Of a stretch of DNA of 64,000 bases, positions 20,333-30,126 are shown one piece after another. The translations under genes were made by a program, and so were the position numbers. The DNA comes from Dactylorhiza incarnata (taxonomy: Eukaryota; Streptophyta; Magnoliopsida; Asparagales; Orchidaceae), in NCBI GenBank assembly GCA_033032865.1, contig JAWHQI010000009.1, positions 13,100,001-13,164,000 of the forward strand, written 5' to 3'. Every line of letters starts with the position of its first letter. The stretch's first letter is position 1. The notes below the pieces were generated by a model. The model was not told the DNA's origin. It worked only from the letters and a program-made list of their open reading frames with translations, and searched no databases.

Positions 20333-21013
20333 GGTTACAAATCTTTCCTTGCTTGCATAATGCGCTCCTCGAGGGAGAACCTGCGGGAGGACAGGGCGTT
20401 CTCCGAGGAACAACTCGCCGCCCTTGAGGACGACTACGTGCGACTTCTTGCCGAGCTGCGGATGGAAGCCCTCGACGAAGTCACCTCCCCGGGAGTGCAT
20501 ATTTCATGGGCGGAGGACCAGGTGCGCTTGCTACAACAAGAGTTCCATGTCGTTCGCGCCTACCACTACCCTCGCGTGCCGCCGATCTCTGGGGTGCGAG
20601 GACGAGGCCGATGGAGGTGGATCCAGTACTGATCCCGCTCTCCCCTGCTCGACGAGCTATAAGAATGTATTTTATATTCCTTTGAATGCTTTGTTAAATA
20701 ACCCTGTGAACAATATCATGATTATTAGTTTGATATTTCTTACCCGCGATCGGGCTTTCGCCTGTACTCATTCGCTGCGTGATAATACAGCTTGTATCGT
20801 ATTTGCTTATTTTCTGATGTTTTTGCATGCGATTCATGACAGGCTCGCCACGCCTGCCGCGTGTTCTCTTCGCCTGCAGTGAGCTCGCTTCTCTACATCG
20901 TTGCGAGCGTGCAAGGGGAAAGGGGCCGACTCGAGGATCGAGGGGCATTGATATGAAAATTTGCTAACCGCACATTCACCGCTTCGATTCCTTCCCTCCA
21001 ATTTCATTTTTCT

Positions 21014-21022
21014 TATAAATAG
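21014..21022 (+). promoter_or_regulatory. TATA box of the antisense Tat-1 gene
   Basis: TATAAATAG lies 135 bp upstream of the ATG at 21149 and is followed by a C-rich leader, as in plant core promoters. With the usual spacing, transcription would start near 21045-21055 and give a leader of about 100 nt. Confidence 0.6.
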
Positions 21023-21148
21023 GCCCCATCCCCACCCCACCTACCACAGTAATCGCTTTCACCCTTTGCCTCTTTCCTTCTTGAGAGCTCGCACTTCTCC
21101 TCTTGCACTCGCGTCTGCTTCCTCAGATATCGATCCTAAACTCGCCTG

Positions 21149-23288
21149 ATGGGTGGTGATGATGGTGAAGCCGAGGTCCGAGCCAAGTGTGCGTGGACCT
21201 TCTATGACCACTCCATCTTCTGCAACACTCTTTCCAATAGCGATTACCATACGGTGGTCGCTCATTATATTTTGCACGAGTACTACGCCAACCAACCATT
21301 GAAGACAGAGGCCATCAATAACCTCTCGCCTGACGAGCTCGCAATCTCCGCAACCCACTTCGAGGTCGGCTTGCGGCTCCCTCTGTGGCCGGAGGTTCTC
21401 CAGGTACTGAAGTACTTTGGAGTGATACCCGGCTAGCTGACCCCTAACTCCGTCGCGGTCATAGTCGCCTTCGCCTGCTTCCTCAGGGAAGAGAGAATCA
21501 AGTTCAGCCTGCCGGTCTTCTGCACGCTGTTCTCCTTTCGGGCGTATAAGGATGGGACCGCCTATTTTGCGAGCCAACATGCCAAGGTCAGCGAGATGGT
21601 CAATAAGAGCCACCACTGGCTCCTGAAATTTGTCTTCGTCAAGGGGAACTTCGGCAACATCCCCTTCTTGCCCGTCTAGCACGACGAGGAGACCTACTTC
21701 CCGCCTACCCTCGAAAGTCCCGATGCCGAGCTCTTCCAGTTCTTTGTCAAGAAGAACTTCGAGGTCACGCACCTTAGGAGGAACGTCGACTCACTACTCC
21801 CCGTGCCATCGGGGGCAGGTATTGCTCGCATTCGCCACCCCCCATCTTTATATTCCGTACTTATTGGCTCCTGAAATTTGTCTTTGTCAAGGGGAACTTC
21901 GACAACTTCCCCTTCTGGCCCGTCTAGCACAATGAGGCGACCTACTGCTCGCCTACCCTTGGAAGTCCCGATGCCGAGCTCTACCAGTTCTTTGTCAAGA
22001 AGAATTTCGAGGTCGCGCACCTTAGGAGGAACGTCGACTCGCTACTCCCCGTGCCATCGGGGGCAGGTATTGCTCGCATTCGCCACCCCCCCGTCTTTAT
22101 ATTCCATACTTATTCCGATAGCTAACCCCATAGTTGTTACAGGTCATTCGCAGGAGAGAAGGATCTTCCTCTCCACCCTCCTTATGCCAACGCCAGAGTT
22201 ATCCCTCCTAGACTCGCGCTCGCCAACGAGGCCGCAACTTCTTACCAGGACCTTCCCAACACCTATGTGCCTCCCAACAAGAAGAGGCCCAAATCGGCGA
22301 GCCGCGGGGCACCCTCCCCGCAGCTGATGCTCAATAAGAAGAAACCCTCAACCTCTCACAAGGGGAAGCTGGTCCATGGGGGCTTGCTGAGCGAGAAGCC
22401 CTCGGCGAACCCACCCATGGACAAGGAGACTAGGGAGCGGGCTGGAGAGGCCATCGGTATTTTAGGTTCGCCCACGCCGGCGAGCCATCACAATTTTGGT
22501 CTCGACGAGAAGCACCGAGAAGAGGCCGACGAGCCTCTGTTGCTCTGGGATCGGGAGGCCAATAGGGCCTCCGTGTTAACCTTCCCCCCTCTTGGCTGGA
22601 GCAGGAGACCACCAACGACCAGACCTTTTCCCTTTCCTTTGGGCTTTATGGCTGGGAGGATGTCGCAATCTTTGATGCCGAGACAACTCGAGCGCTCGTA
22701 TATGAGAGCGCGTGAGCCTAGCTCCACGCCCTGGAGCTCTCTCATATGATGGGTCGGCGCTGCCTTCAGCTTGAACGGAATCATGGGGAGCTCGTGCACG
22801 AGCTTCAGGCTGCTAAAGATGAGGTCGCGAGCTTTAAGGAGAAGCTGAGCATCTCCGATGGCCTCCTCGCTAGTCTTCGCAGCGGGATGGTAAGTTGTCG
22901 AAGAGCTCTCTCCCCCTCATTGCTTGTTACTTTCCATATCTAAAGCTCCTTGCAGGATGCCGAAGCCGCCAATTAGCTTCGTGCCCGCACCTGCGACTTG
23001 GAGAAGGAGAATGCAGGACTGAAGGCCTAGATCAGCGAGCTGACCTGGGCCGCCCTTCTGCCGCCTCCGGCATAGAAGATATGATACATAGAAGAGATGA
23101 TACATCAAAATGCGATCGCGGCGGTGAAGCACATCTTTCTCACCCTGCGGGAGGCAGGCATTTTGGCTGGCGAGGCGGCACAACTCACTCTCAAGGAGGT
23201 GGTTCCAGAGCTTTTCCTCCTGCTTTCCGAATCCAATGAAGAGGCCCCGTTCGACGACGAGAGCGAGCAGCCTGGAGATCATCTATAG
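21149..23288 (+). pseudogene. antisense intron-containing gene of Tat-1 (PF04195-like N-terminus, coiled-coil C-terminus)
   Basis: Starts MGGDDGEAEVRAKCAWTFYD at 21149, antisense to Tat-1 pol. Exon 1 (21149-22066) contains FEVGLRLPLWPEVLQVLKYF, then LTPNSVAVIVAFACFL, then HHWLLKFVFVKGNF. By recall this matches the 'putative gypsy type transposon' domain (PF04195) found as antisense extra ORFs in Tat elements. Intron 1 is 22067-22153 (GGCAG|GTATTG to TTCGCAG|GAG), which keeps the frame GAG-EKDLPLHPPYANAR. Exon 2 (22154-22889) has a basic KKRPKSASRG region and a coiled coil (ELQAAKDEVASFKEKLSISD). Intron 2 is 22890-22955 (ATG|GTAAGT to TTGCAG|GAT). Exon 3 ends ESNEEAPFDDESEQPGDHL at 23288. Damage: TAG codons at about 21433 and in exon 3 where Gln is expected, a frame change in a C-run near 22580, and a 248-bp internal duplication. 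Function unknown. Confidence 0.72.
21617..22112 (+). repeat. 248-bp tandem duplication in exon 1 of the antisense gene
   Basis: 21617-21864 and 21865-22112 are near-identical, both starting TGGCTCCTGAAATTTGTCTT and both containing the donor-site context GGGGCAGGTATTGCTCGC. The duplication also repeats a TAG codon. Confidence 0.9.
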
Positions 23289-23860
23289 TCTGTATTTTCT
23301 TTTTATTTTATTGTACTTTTGCGCTGGCGCGAGATCGCCTCGACTTTGTACTAGAACATATTTAAATGGAATGAAATGGGAATTTAACTTAGTCTATTTT
23401 TTGCATTCATGTTATTTCTATTCATGCTCACGCCACCATATAATACTCGTGCACCTTACACACATAGGTATTCGCAAAGTACGCACTCGCCTACCCCTAT
23501 CCGGCAGTTCACGAGCATCGCTACTCTTTCGCCATCTCGCGTACCCCTATGACAGCAATTTCCTCGGTCGTCTAACACATCTCATTTCTGCGAGCATCCT
23601 GCTCGCCCATCTTCGGATACCGCGAGCGAGGCTTCCCCAACACTGTCTTGTGTGTGCCATTTACCTTGGCTGATTTCTTTTGATCTTGCCTATCATCTTT
23701 ACACCAGCGAGCCCCTGGCTCACCCATCTGGGTATACCATCAAGTTGCGTTATTTAGGTGCTGCGAGTGGGTTCCTCCTCCGCGAGAGGCCTTGATCGCT
23801 GATCCGCTTTGCCAAAAGCTCACGAGACGAGCTCCATTTTGCCTCTCCCTTTGAATGATT
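23289..23860. other. 3' flank of antisense gene and start of satellite region
   Basis: T-rich sequence just after the antisense stop (TTTTTATTTTATTGTAC, AATGGAATGAAATGGG) could hold a poly-A region for the plus-strand transcript. The rest is Tat-1 3' sequence with words such as CTCGCCCATC and no recognised coding region. Confidence 0.4.
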
Positions 23861-23864
23861 TTTC

Positions 23865-24930
23865 GACCCTGCCGGCTAGCGAGAGCCCGACAACGGAATC
23901 CTCCGGGCCAATCTGGCACCACTTTCCCTTGCCAGCCTCTCTAGAGATCGACCTGACCCACCGACTAATGAGAGCCCGGCAGCGGAATCAATTCCGGGCA
24001 ATCTGGCACAAACTTTCTTTGCCAGCCTCTCCAGAGATTGACCCGACCCACCGGCTAATGAGATCCATGCAGCGGAATCAATCCGGGGCAATCCGACACA
24101 AACTTTCCTTGCCAACCTCTCTAGAGATCGACCTGACCCACCAACTAATGAAAGCCCTGCATCAGAATCAATCAGGGGCAATCCAGCACAAACTTTCTTT
24201 GTCAACCTCTCTAGAGATCAACCTGAGCCACCAGCTAATGAGAGCCCAATAGTGGAATCAATCCGGGGCAATCCAGCACAAAATTCCCTTGCTAGCCTCT
24301 CCAGAGATCGACCTGACCCACCGGCTGATGAGAGCCTGGCAGTGGAATCAATCCGGGGCAATCCAGCACAAACTTTCCATGTCAGCCTCTCTAGAGATCG
24401 ACCTGACCCACCGACTAATGAGAGCCCAACATCAGAATCAATCTGGGGCAATCCAGCACAAACTTCCCTTGCCAGATTCTCTAGAGATTGACCTGACCCA
24501 CCAGCTAATGAGAGCCCGGTAGCGGAATCAATCTGGGGCAATCCAGCACAAACTTCCCTTGCCAGCCTCTCTAGAGATCGACCTGACCTATCAGCTAATG
24601 AGAGCCCGACAGCGTAATCAATCTGGGGCAATCCAACACAAACTTTCCTTGCCAGCCTCTCCAGAGATCGACCTGACCCACCAGCTAATGAGAGCCTAGC
24701 AACAGAATCAATCTGGGGCACTCCAACACAAACTTCCCTTGTCAGCCTCTCCAGAGATCGACCTGACACACCGACTAATTAGAGCCCAGTAGCGAAATCA
24801 ATCCGGGGAAATCCAACACAAACTTTTCTTGCCAGCCTCTCCAAAGATCGACCTGACCCATCGGCTAATGAGAGCCCGACATCGGAATCAATCCGGGGCA
24901 ATCCAACATTCATTCACATCATAGGGACCT
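23865..24930 (-). repeat. 90-bp satellite-like array in the 3' region of Tat-1
   Basis: About 11-12 tandem copies of a 90-bp unit. It contains GCCAGCCTCT, AGAGATCGACCTGACCCACC, CTAATGAGAGCCC and AATCAATCCGGGGCAATCC (plus strand). Because 90 is divisible by three, 30-residue repeat frames stay open on both strands; these are not called as genes. The array lies between integrase and the 3' LTR. Confidence 0.92.
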
Positions 24931-24999
24931 ATAAGAGAAAGGATGAAACAATATCAATTTATACCAATCTAGCACACCATAATAGTTTAAGGGTAGAAA

Positions 25000-26100
25000 C
25001 ATTTTAAGTCGTCTCCGCTCCAAGCTCGCTGAGGGTATCCCTTCCACATCCCGGAGGTGGTACCCCCTCCCCCCCGACTTGAGTGCTTCCTATACAATGT
25101 AAGTACCTTCCCAATTGGGATTGAGCTTTCCGACCGCAGCTCCCCTCCCAGCTGCGTCAACCTTCTTTAGGACCAAATCCCCCTTCTCAAACTGCTTTAT
25201 TCGGATGTGCTTGTCAAAGTACCGAGCCATCCGTCGCTTAACCTCTTCTTGTCAGACAGTTGCTAGGTCCCAGAGCTCTTCTACCAAGTCCAATGATAGT
25301 CTTTATTCTTCCTCATTTTCCACTTGCCACTCCTCGCTCCCTTCACCTACTACGACCATCCGGGATGACTTCACCTCGAACTCGATCGAGAGTACGACCT
25401 CGCATCCGTTGGAGAGCTTGAATGGGGTTTCCCCTGTGGCTGTATTCGATGTGGTTCTCAAGGCCCAAAGGACTGAGGGGAGCTGCTCAACCCAGATACC
25501 CCTCAAGTTATCGACCTTCTTCTTTAACAAGTTTACAATGATTTTGTTTGCCGCCTCCACCTGCCCATTGCTCCTAGGGTGGTGGACCGACGCAAAGCAA
25601 AGATCTATCCCCAGCTGGTGGCAGAAACTGACGAACTCGTCGCTGGCAAACTGCGGGCCGTTGTCTGTGACGATGGCTAATGGGACCCCATGTCGATAGA
25701 CTATTCCCCCCCATACAAAATTTCTTACAATTTGAGAGGTTATCTTAGCCAGCGCCTTCACCTCCAGCCACTTGTAGAAATAATCAATCATGACCAGCAA
25801 GAACTTTCTCTGGCCACTAGCTTGGTGAAAAGGGCCTACCAAGTCCAGCCCCATATCGCGAATGACCACAGAGCTGTGATGGTCCGGAGCCTCTGGGCTG
25901 GCAGGAGTTGGAGATGAGCATATAGCTGGCACTTGGAGCATTTCTTTGTTAATTTTGCCGCATCCTTACCGAGGGCAGGCCGAAAGTAGCCTTGCCTCAG
26001 CAACCTTCCTTCTAGGGTCCCGCTCCCATTGTGTCTGCCACATTCTCCGGAGTGGATCTCCTTCGGGACTCTCGGGCCTCCTATTCCGACACACAATGAT
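25000..26100 (-). pseudogene. Tat-1 integrase
   Basis: Minus strand. The zinc-binding region reads EIHSGECGRHNGSGTL then KKCSKCQLY (about 26065-25930), a decayed HHCC. The catalytic core shows GLDLVGPFHQ, IVTDNGPQF and NGQVEAANK, giving D-D-35-E with the expected spacing (35 residues between the second D and the E). YFYKWLEVKALAKITSQ and LWALRTTSNTATGETPF are typical of the Tat/Athila branch. The C-terminal region continues to about 25000 (KLNPNWEG-like, then NVSTLKLL) with stops. A frame change near 25940 separates zinc finger and core. Integrase would insert the cDNA and make the 5-bp duplication seen at the ends. Confidence 0.85.
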
Positions 26101-26399
26101 CTAGGAGTCCCGAGAGGGTCTTTCGATACAATCCTCCTTCATGGAAAGAATAATACACTGACTTGTACCTGAATCGTCGCATGTCTACGTCCCCACTTGG
26201 GAATTGCCCCAATGTCAAGAAGGTGACAAAGGGGTCCATCCATGATGCTCGTTGGTCTACCTCCATCAACCCACCTTCCTCAATAAAAGGTCGGAAGAGT
26301 TCTGACACCGTCCCTCCTGCCCTGGGACCGAACTTGGCTAGGAGGTCTGTCGGGGTGCTCTCCTCCCTCGGCACATGTTGGAATGAGAAGGTACAAAAC

Positions 26400-26715
26400 T
26401 TTCTAATTAGCCCTTTGACCTTCTCTAGGTGTCACTGGAGAGTCGGCTCCTTTGCCTCGAACTCTGCCCTAACTTGGCAAGCCATCACCATGGAGTCCAT
26501 TGAGACCTCCACGTCCTGCACCCCCAACTCCTTGACTAGGCGGAGCCCTACGATAACGGCTTCGTATTTGTCCTCGTTGTTGGTGAGTGGGAAGTGTATG
26601 TTGATTACCTGCTCGATCCTTGTTCCCTGAGGGCTCACCAGGATCACTCCCCCTCTGAAGGAATGCTTCCCCGACGCCCCGTCAACCAACATATTCCATG
26701 CCATCAAGTGGGGTG
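26400..26715 (-). pseudogene. Tat-1 second RNase H (archaeal-type)
   Basis: Minus strand. Reads WNMLVDGASGKHSFRGGVIL, NNEDKYEAVIVGLRLVKELG and VEVSMDSMVMACQV, with the acidic residues D (VDGA), E (KYEA) and D (SMDS) expected of the extra RNase H gained by the Tat clade. It follows the RT-linked RNase H through the tether ARAVVGFLADYITE. It continues downstream toward integrase with stops. Confidence 0.8.
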
Positions 26716-26841
26716 GCTTGAGCTCTTCTACTTCAGTTATGTAATCAGCCAAGAAGCCTACCACTGCTCGCGCCTTTATTGATAGTATGGGAATGAATGA
26801 GATGTCAAACTCGCTTAACTCCACCGACCATTTGGCCAATC

Positions 26842-28435
26842 TGTTGGATCTGTAGGCGCCCTTAGAGGGGGGGGGGGGTGAATAAGGGTTTTAAAAACTT
26901 TAAACTTTAATAGAAAACTTTTGATCTTTTGGTCGCAGTTAAATCAAAAGTAAAGAGATAATGAAATTAGGAATGAAATCAATTTTATTAAATAAGAAAA
27001 GACATGATTAACATTTATGAAATTGATTACAAAAGCTGATTTCAATAATGCTAGAAATCGAAGTGAATAATATGAAAACCCTTTTTGTTTTCTATACCGA
27101 CTCGTATCCCCACGAACCGGTTGGCTTTAGCCGATCTCTCCCCAGATACGGCCTCAAGCCACTCAAGCCAATCTATCACCAGAAAGGCCTCGAGCACCCC
27201 CTAGATCTACTCCCTAGACCCAGTCGCCGTGTGGCGAATTCCTCCCTAAGTCCTACCTAGACCTAGTCGCCGTGTGGCGAATTCACCCTAGTCCCCGCAA
27301 GGCCCTAGTCGCTGTGGCGAGTTCCTCTACCGAACAAAAGATATAAAGGTTACAAGTTGAAAGTAAAACAAAAATCAAACTAAAGACTCCCTCAAAAGTA
27401 GAACTTGATGTCGATGTAGATGAGATCGTATTGGTCTTCAAGTTCTTTGCGTTCACGAATGTTGACGGAGTTCTTCGGGCTGCTTGAAGAAGGCTCTCAC
27501 GAGAGCTCTGAAAATATGGCTTCAAATCATTCTGCAACAACAAGCCACAACGGAGGAGGCACGCGTCTTTTTATAGATTCAGCCACTACCGCCTGCGGTA
27601 GTACTACCGCCCCGCGGTATCCACATAAGGCAATGAAGCACACGGATCGTGGTAGTTTAGGCAACATTCTGAGCGCCAAACACTAGCGCGCCGCGGTACC
27701 GCTAACGCCCCGCGTTAGCGAGGTTTCCTTCCTTCAGCCACAATCTTCTTCCAAATCTGCTCCTCAATCAACTCGGGATGTTTCCAAAAAGCTACCGCCG
27801 GGCGTTAGACTTAACGCGCCGCGATAGTACATGACAAAATAACGTCCCGTCGACATTCCTTTTTCTCAACTGTTTCCTTCTTGCAATTCTTTCCATTTAT
27901 ATTAGAGCCAGCGGTAGTGCTAACGCTCCGCGGTAGAGCACATCTCTTTTCGTTGGGCGCATCTTTGTCGAACTGGCCTTATATTTCGTCGATCGAATTT
28001 TCGTCGAACGAGATTCAGCTTTCGTCGATCGCAAATTCGTCGAACTCAGTGATAAGCATTTCGTCGAGCGCAGCCTTCATTTCGTCGATTGCTAGCGCCA
28101 GCGGTAGTTCTAGCGCGCCGCGGTAAAGCATGCATTTCGTCGAGCGCCGTGGTAGAGCATGCAGTTCATCGAACGCAGTTTTCATTTCATCGAGCGCCAG
28201 TTCGTCGAACGCAGCTTCCATTTCGTCAAACGCAGGTTTCCTTCTCAGCGGTTTCTTCTCAGCGGTTTGTTAGCAGCATCAGTAGTCTTAACGCTGCGCG
28301 GTAGTAACAAAAACATATTTCCATGGATATTTGAAAGCACAGAATTCTGCATACTATAAACACAAAACAAGTATGATCAAATACAATAGGATTTGTTATT
28401 GTCAAACCAAGTGATGCGGAAAGCATGTTCCAACA
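26842..28435 (-). repeat. 3' LTR of C2
   Basis: 1594 bp. On the plus strand: the poly-G motif CTTAGAGGGG...GTGAATAAGGG near 26872-26885, TCGCC-GTGT-GGCGA hairpins (27234-27247, 27267-27280, variant 27309-27320), and a GC-rich cluster of GCGGTA/GCGTTAG and TTCGTCGAACGCAG words (27580-28300) located in U3 in element sense. Short open frames inside are not genes. Confidence 0.9.
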
Positions 28436-29187
28436 AAGTCCCCCTTTTGATAATAACAAATCCCCTTAGAAAGAAATAATTCAATTGATAGGAATTTGTG
28501 TTTATAATAGAGATAAGCATGAAATTTAAGACATGCGCCCCTAAATGAATGCTCCCCCTAAGTGAAAGCTCCCCTACAACAAAACTTCCTATGAACTTGA
28601 CTCCCCAAGACATGTTAATTTTTTTCAAATTTATTCTCCCCCTTTTGGTATTATCAAAAGAGGGTGGAGAGGTAGTCCAACAAAAAGTGTGCAATAACTG
28701 TGTAGAGAGGGAGTGATCATGATAAAAAGTTAAACGCTCAGGAAAAAATACAATATATAGGAGTGAAAAGGGAATGTGAAGAAATTGTCATAAAGAAACC
28801 ACTTGTTGGGAAAATGTTTTCATGATCGAGCGAACAAGTAGTAAAGAGGTGAAAAGCATGACGAAATACTTTTTTTTTGGCGAACATCTATATAGGAATT
28901 GAGAAGCAAGGTAGATGATTAAGAATTTTAGATATAACAAATAGATGTTGTAGCATTTTAAGAATACAAAATAATATTAGTTGAAACATAGCCATACACT
29001 AGTTTTGAAAGGTATGCAATACAAAGTTCTCATGGCGTAGCGAAAAAAATGTAAGCATGATACAAGATATCAAGTCAAGATGGAAGAATACAATGTTCTA
29101 AATTGAGAAAACAAGTACACTTATACGTTGTATGATCATGCAAGGCTATCTAGTGCATTTACTTAAGAATTTAGAGAATACATGTAG
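28436..29187. other. C2 internal region without coding sequence
   Basis: A-rich sequence just inside the 3' LTR. It begins with the PPT-like AAAAGGGGGAC (minus sense) and has AT-rich, non-coding composition. Nothing else was recognised. Confidence 0.5.
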
Positions 29188-29192
29188 ATATG

Positions 29193-29575
29193 TGAGAGGA
29201 CCCAGCGCAACCAACTCGACCAAAAGCCCGGACTGTTGGTGAAGGCGCAACTTGATCTTTATATCAACGGAAAGGCGCTACGGGTCAAGTGAAGGAACGC
29301 TGGACCCAACAATCCCCCCCAGCGTCCAGCACGACCCGCAAGCTCAGAGGTGCTCCACATGGCTCAGAGGTGGCGCACCACATGGCTCAGAGGTGCAACT
29401 TGATCTTTATATCAACGGAAAGGCGCTACCGGTCAAGTGAAGGAACACTGGACCCAACAATCCCCCCCAGCGTCTAGCATGACCCGCAAGCTCAGACTGT
29501 TGGTGAAGGCGCAACTTGATCTTTATATCAATGGAAAGGCGTTACGGGTCAAGTGAAGGAACGCTGGACCCAACA
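29193..29575. mobile_element. TRIM-like miniature LTR element (383 bp)
   Basis: Flanked by a perfect 5-bp duplication ATATG (29188-29192 and 29576-29580). Starts TGAGAGGACCCAGCG and ends GGACCCAACA. A first repeat of 119 bp (29193-29311) is followed by partial direct repeats ending at 29459 and 29575, all sharing GCAACTTGATCTTTATATCA, GGTCAAGTGAAGGAACGCTGG and CCCAACA. Between them lie short internal segments starting ATCCCCCCCAGCGTC. There is no coding capacity. The layout fits a TRIM rearranged by recombination, with three terminal-repeat segments and two interiors. Confidence 0.8.
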
Positions 29576-30009
29576 ATATGCAATAGACTCCAATTCCCAT
29601 GAGTAGAAGGCTTACAAGTGAAAATGAAGTGTACAAAATAGTGTTTTTGATAAAAGTATACATATGAGTTAATCAAAACACATGACATGTATAATGGAAT
29701 AAACATAATAATATTGAACAAGCGTTTTTAGAGTTACCTTGTCCCACAAAGCTATATAAAATTTTCAATGCACATAGAAAAAATAGTACAACTACCAAGG
29801 TGCTCTGCACACACAATGCTTATTGAGACTTATCAGGGTGCAAAGTAGTGCTCGGAGAATCACAATTATTATTTATGAGTTATTGTTTGAGTATTCATGT
29901 TAGATTAGTTGAAATATCTCAGATCTGGAATTTTTGAGCCTTTTCAGAAATGATTAGGAGGATTTTTGGTGGATTCGAAGGAGGAAGACAAACAATAGTT
30001 TCGTCAGTT

Positions 30010-30045
30010 ATCGCGCGGCGGTAGAATTTACCGCGCCGCAGTAAC
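30010..30045. repeat. GCGGTAG-type word cluster before the C2 antisense ORF
   Basis: Contains CGCGCGGCGGTAGAATTTAC followed by CGCGCCGCAGTAAC, about 90 bp upstream of the ATG of the antisense ORF. A second cluster at 31270-31312 (ACCGCGCAGCGATAG, TAGCGCTGGCGTTAGTAG) follows its stop. The same word family fills the U3 part of the C2 LTRs. Confidence 0.7.
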
Positions 30046-30126
30046 TCTCCTGTACCGATTTTGATGTAATCTCTTGTCCCGGTTTTGATGTTTTTCCTTC
30101 AATTTTATTTTGGTTCAGATTTGATA

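Larger units (their letters stand above)
12144..20632 (+). pseudogene. antisense ORF A of Tat-1, split by C1
   Basis: The plus-strand frame starts at ATG 12144 and reads MSLS, then a TAA, then EAQARLDAVWASRQSLTIEF. It runs through a G-rich tract where a frame change is likely, and meets the C1 insertion at 12389/20333. After C1 it continues SRENLREDRAFSEEQLAALE then DDYVRLLAELRMEALDEVTS and ends at 20632. The 3' part is charged and predicted helical; no domain was recognised. A consistent frame through the junction requires at least one indel. An A/T-rich stretch with a TATATT/AATAAC context follows and could hold a poly-A site. It may be an upstream exon or an independent companion of the antisense gene at 21149. 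Low certainty on exact structure. Confidence 0.45.

Noticed and set aside
21059..21772. 237-codon minus-strand frame
   Set aside because: It is the shadow of exon 1 of the antisense gene; the plus strand has the TATA box, introns and family motifs.
24218..24769. 183-codon minus-strand frame with 30-residue repeats
   Set aside because: The 90-bp array is a multiple of three, so frames stay open on both strands; there is no start context or flanking coding sequence.
29193..29575. Plain satellite of three tandem units
   Set aside because: TG...CA ends and a perfect ATATG target duplication show a mobile insertion.
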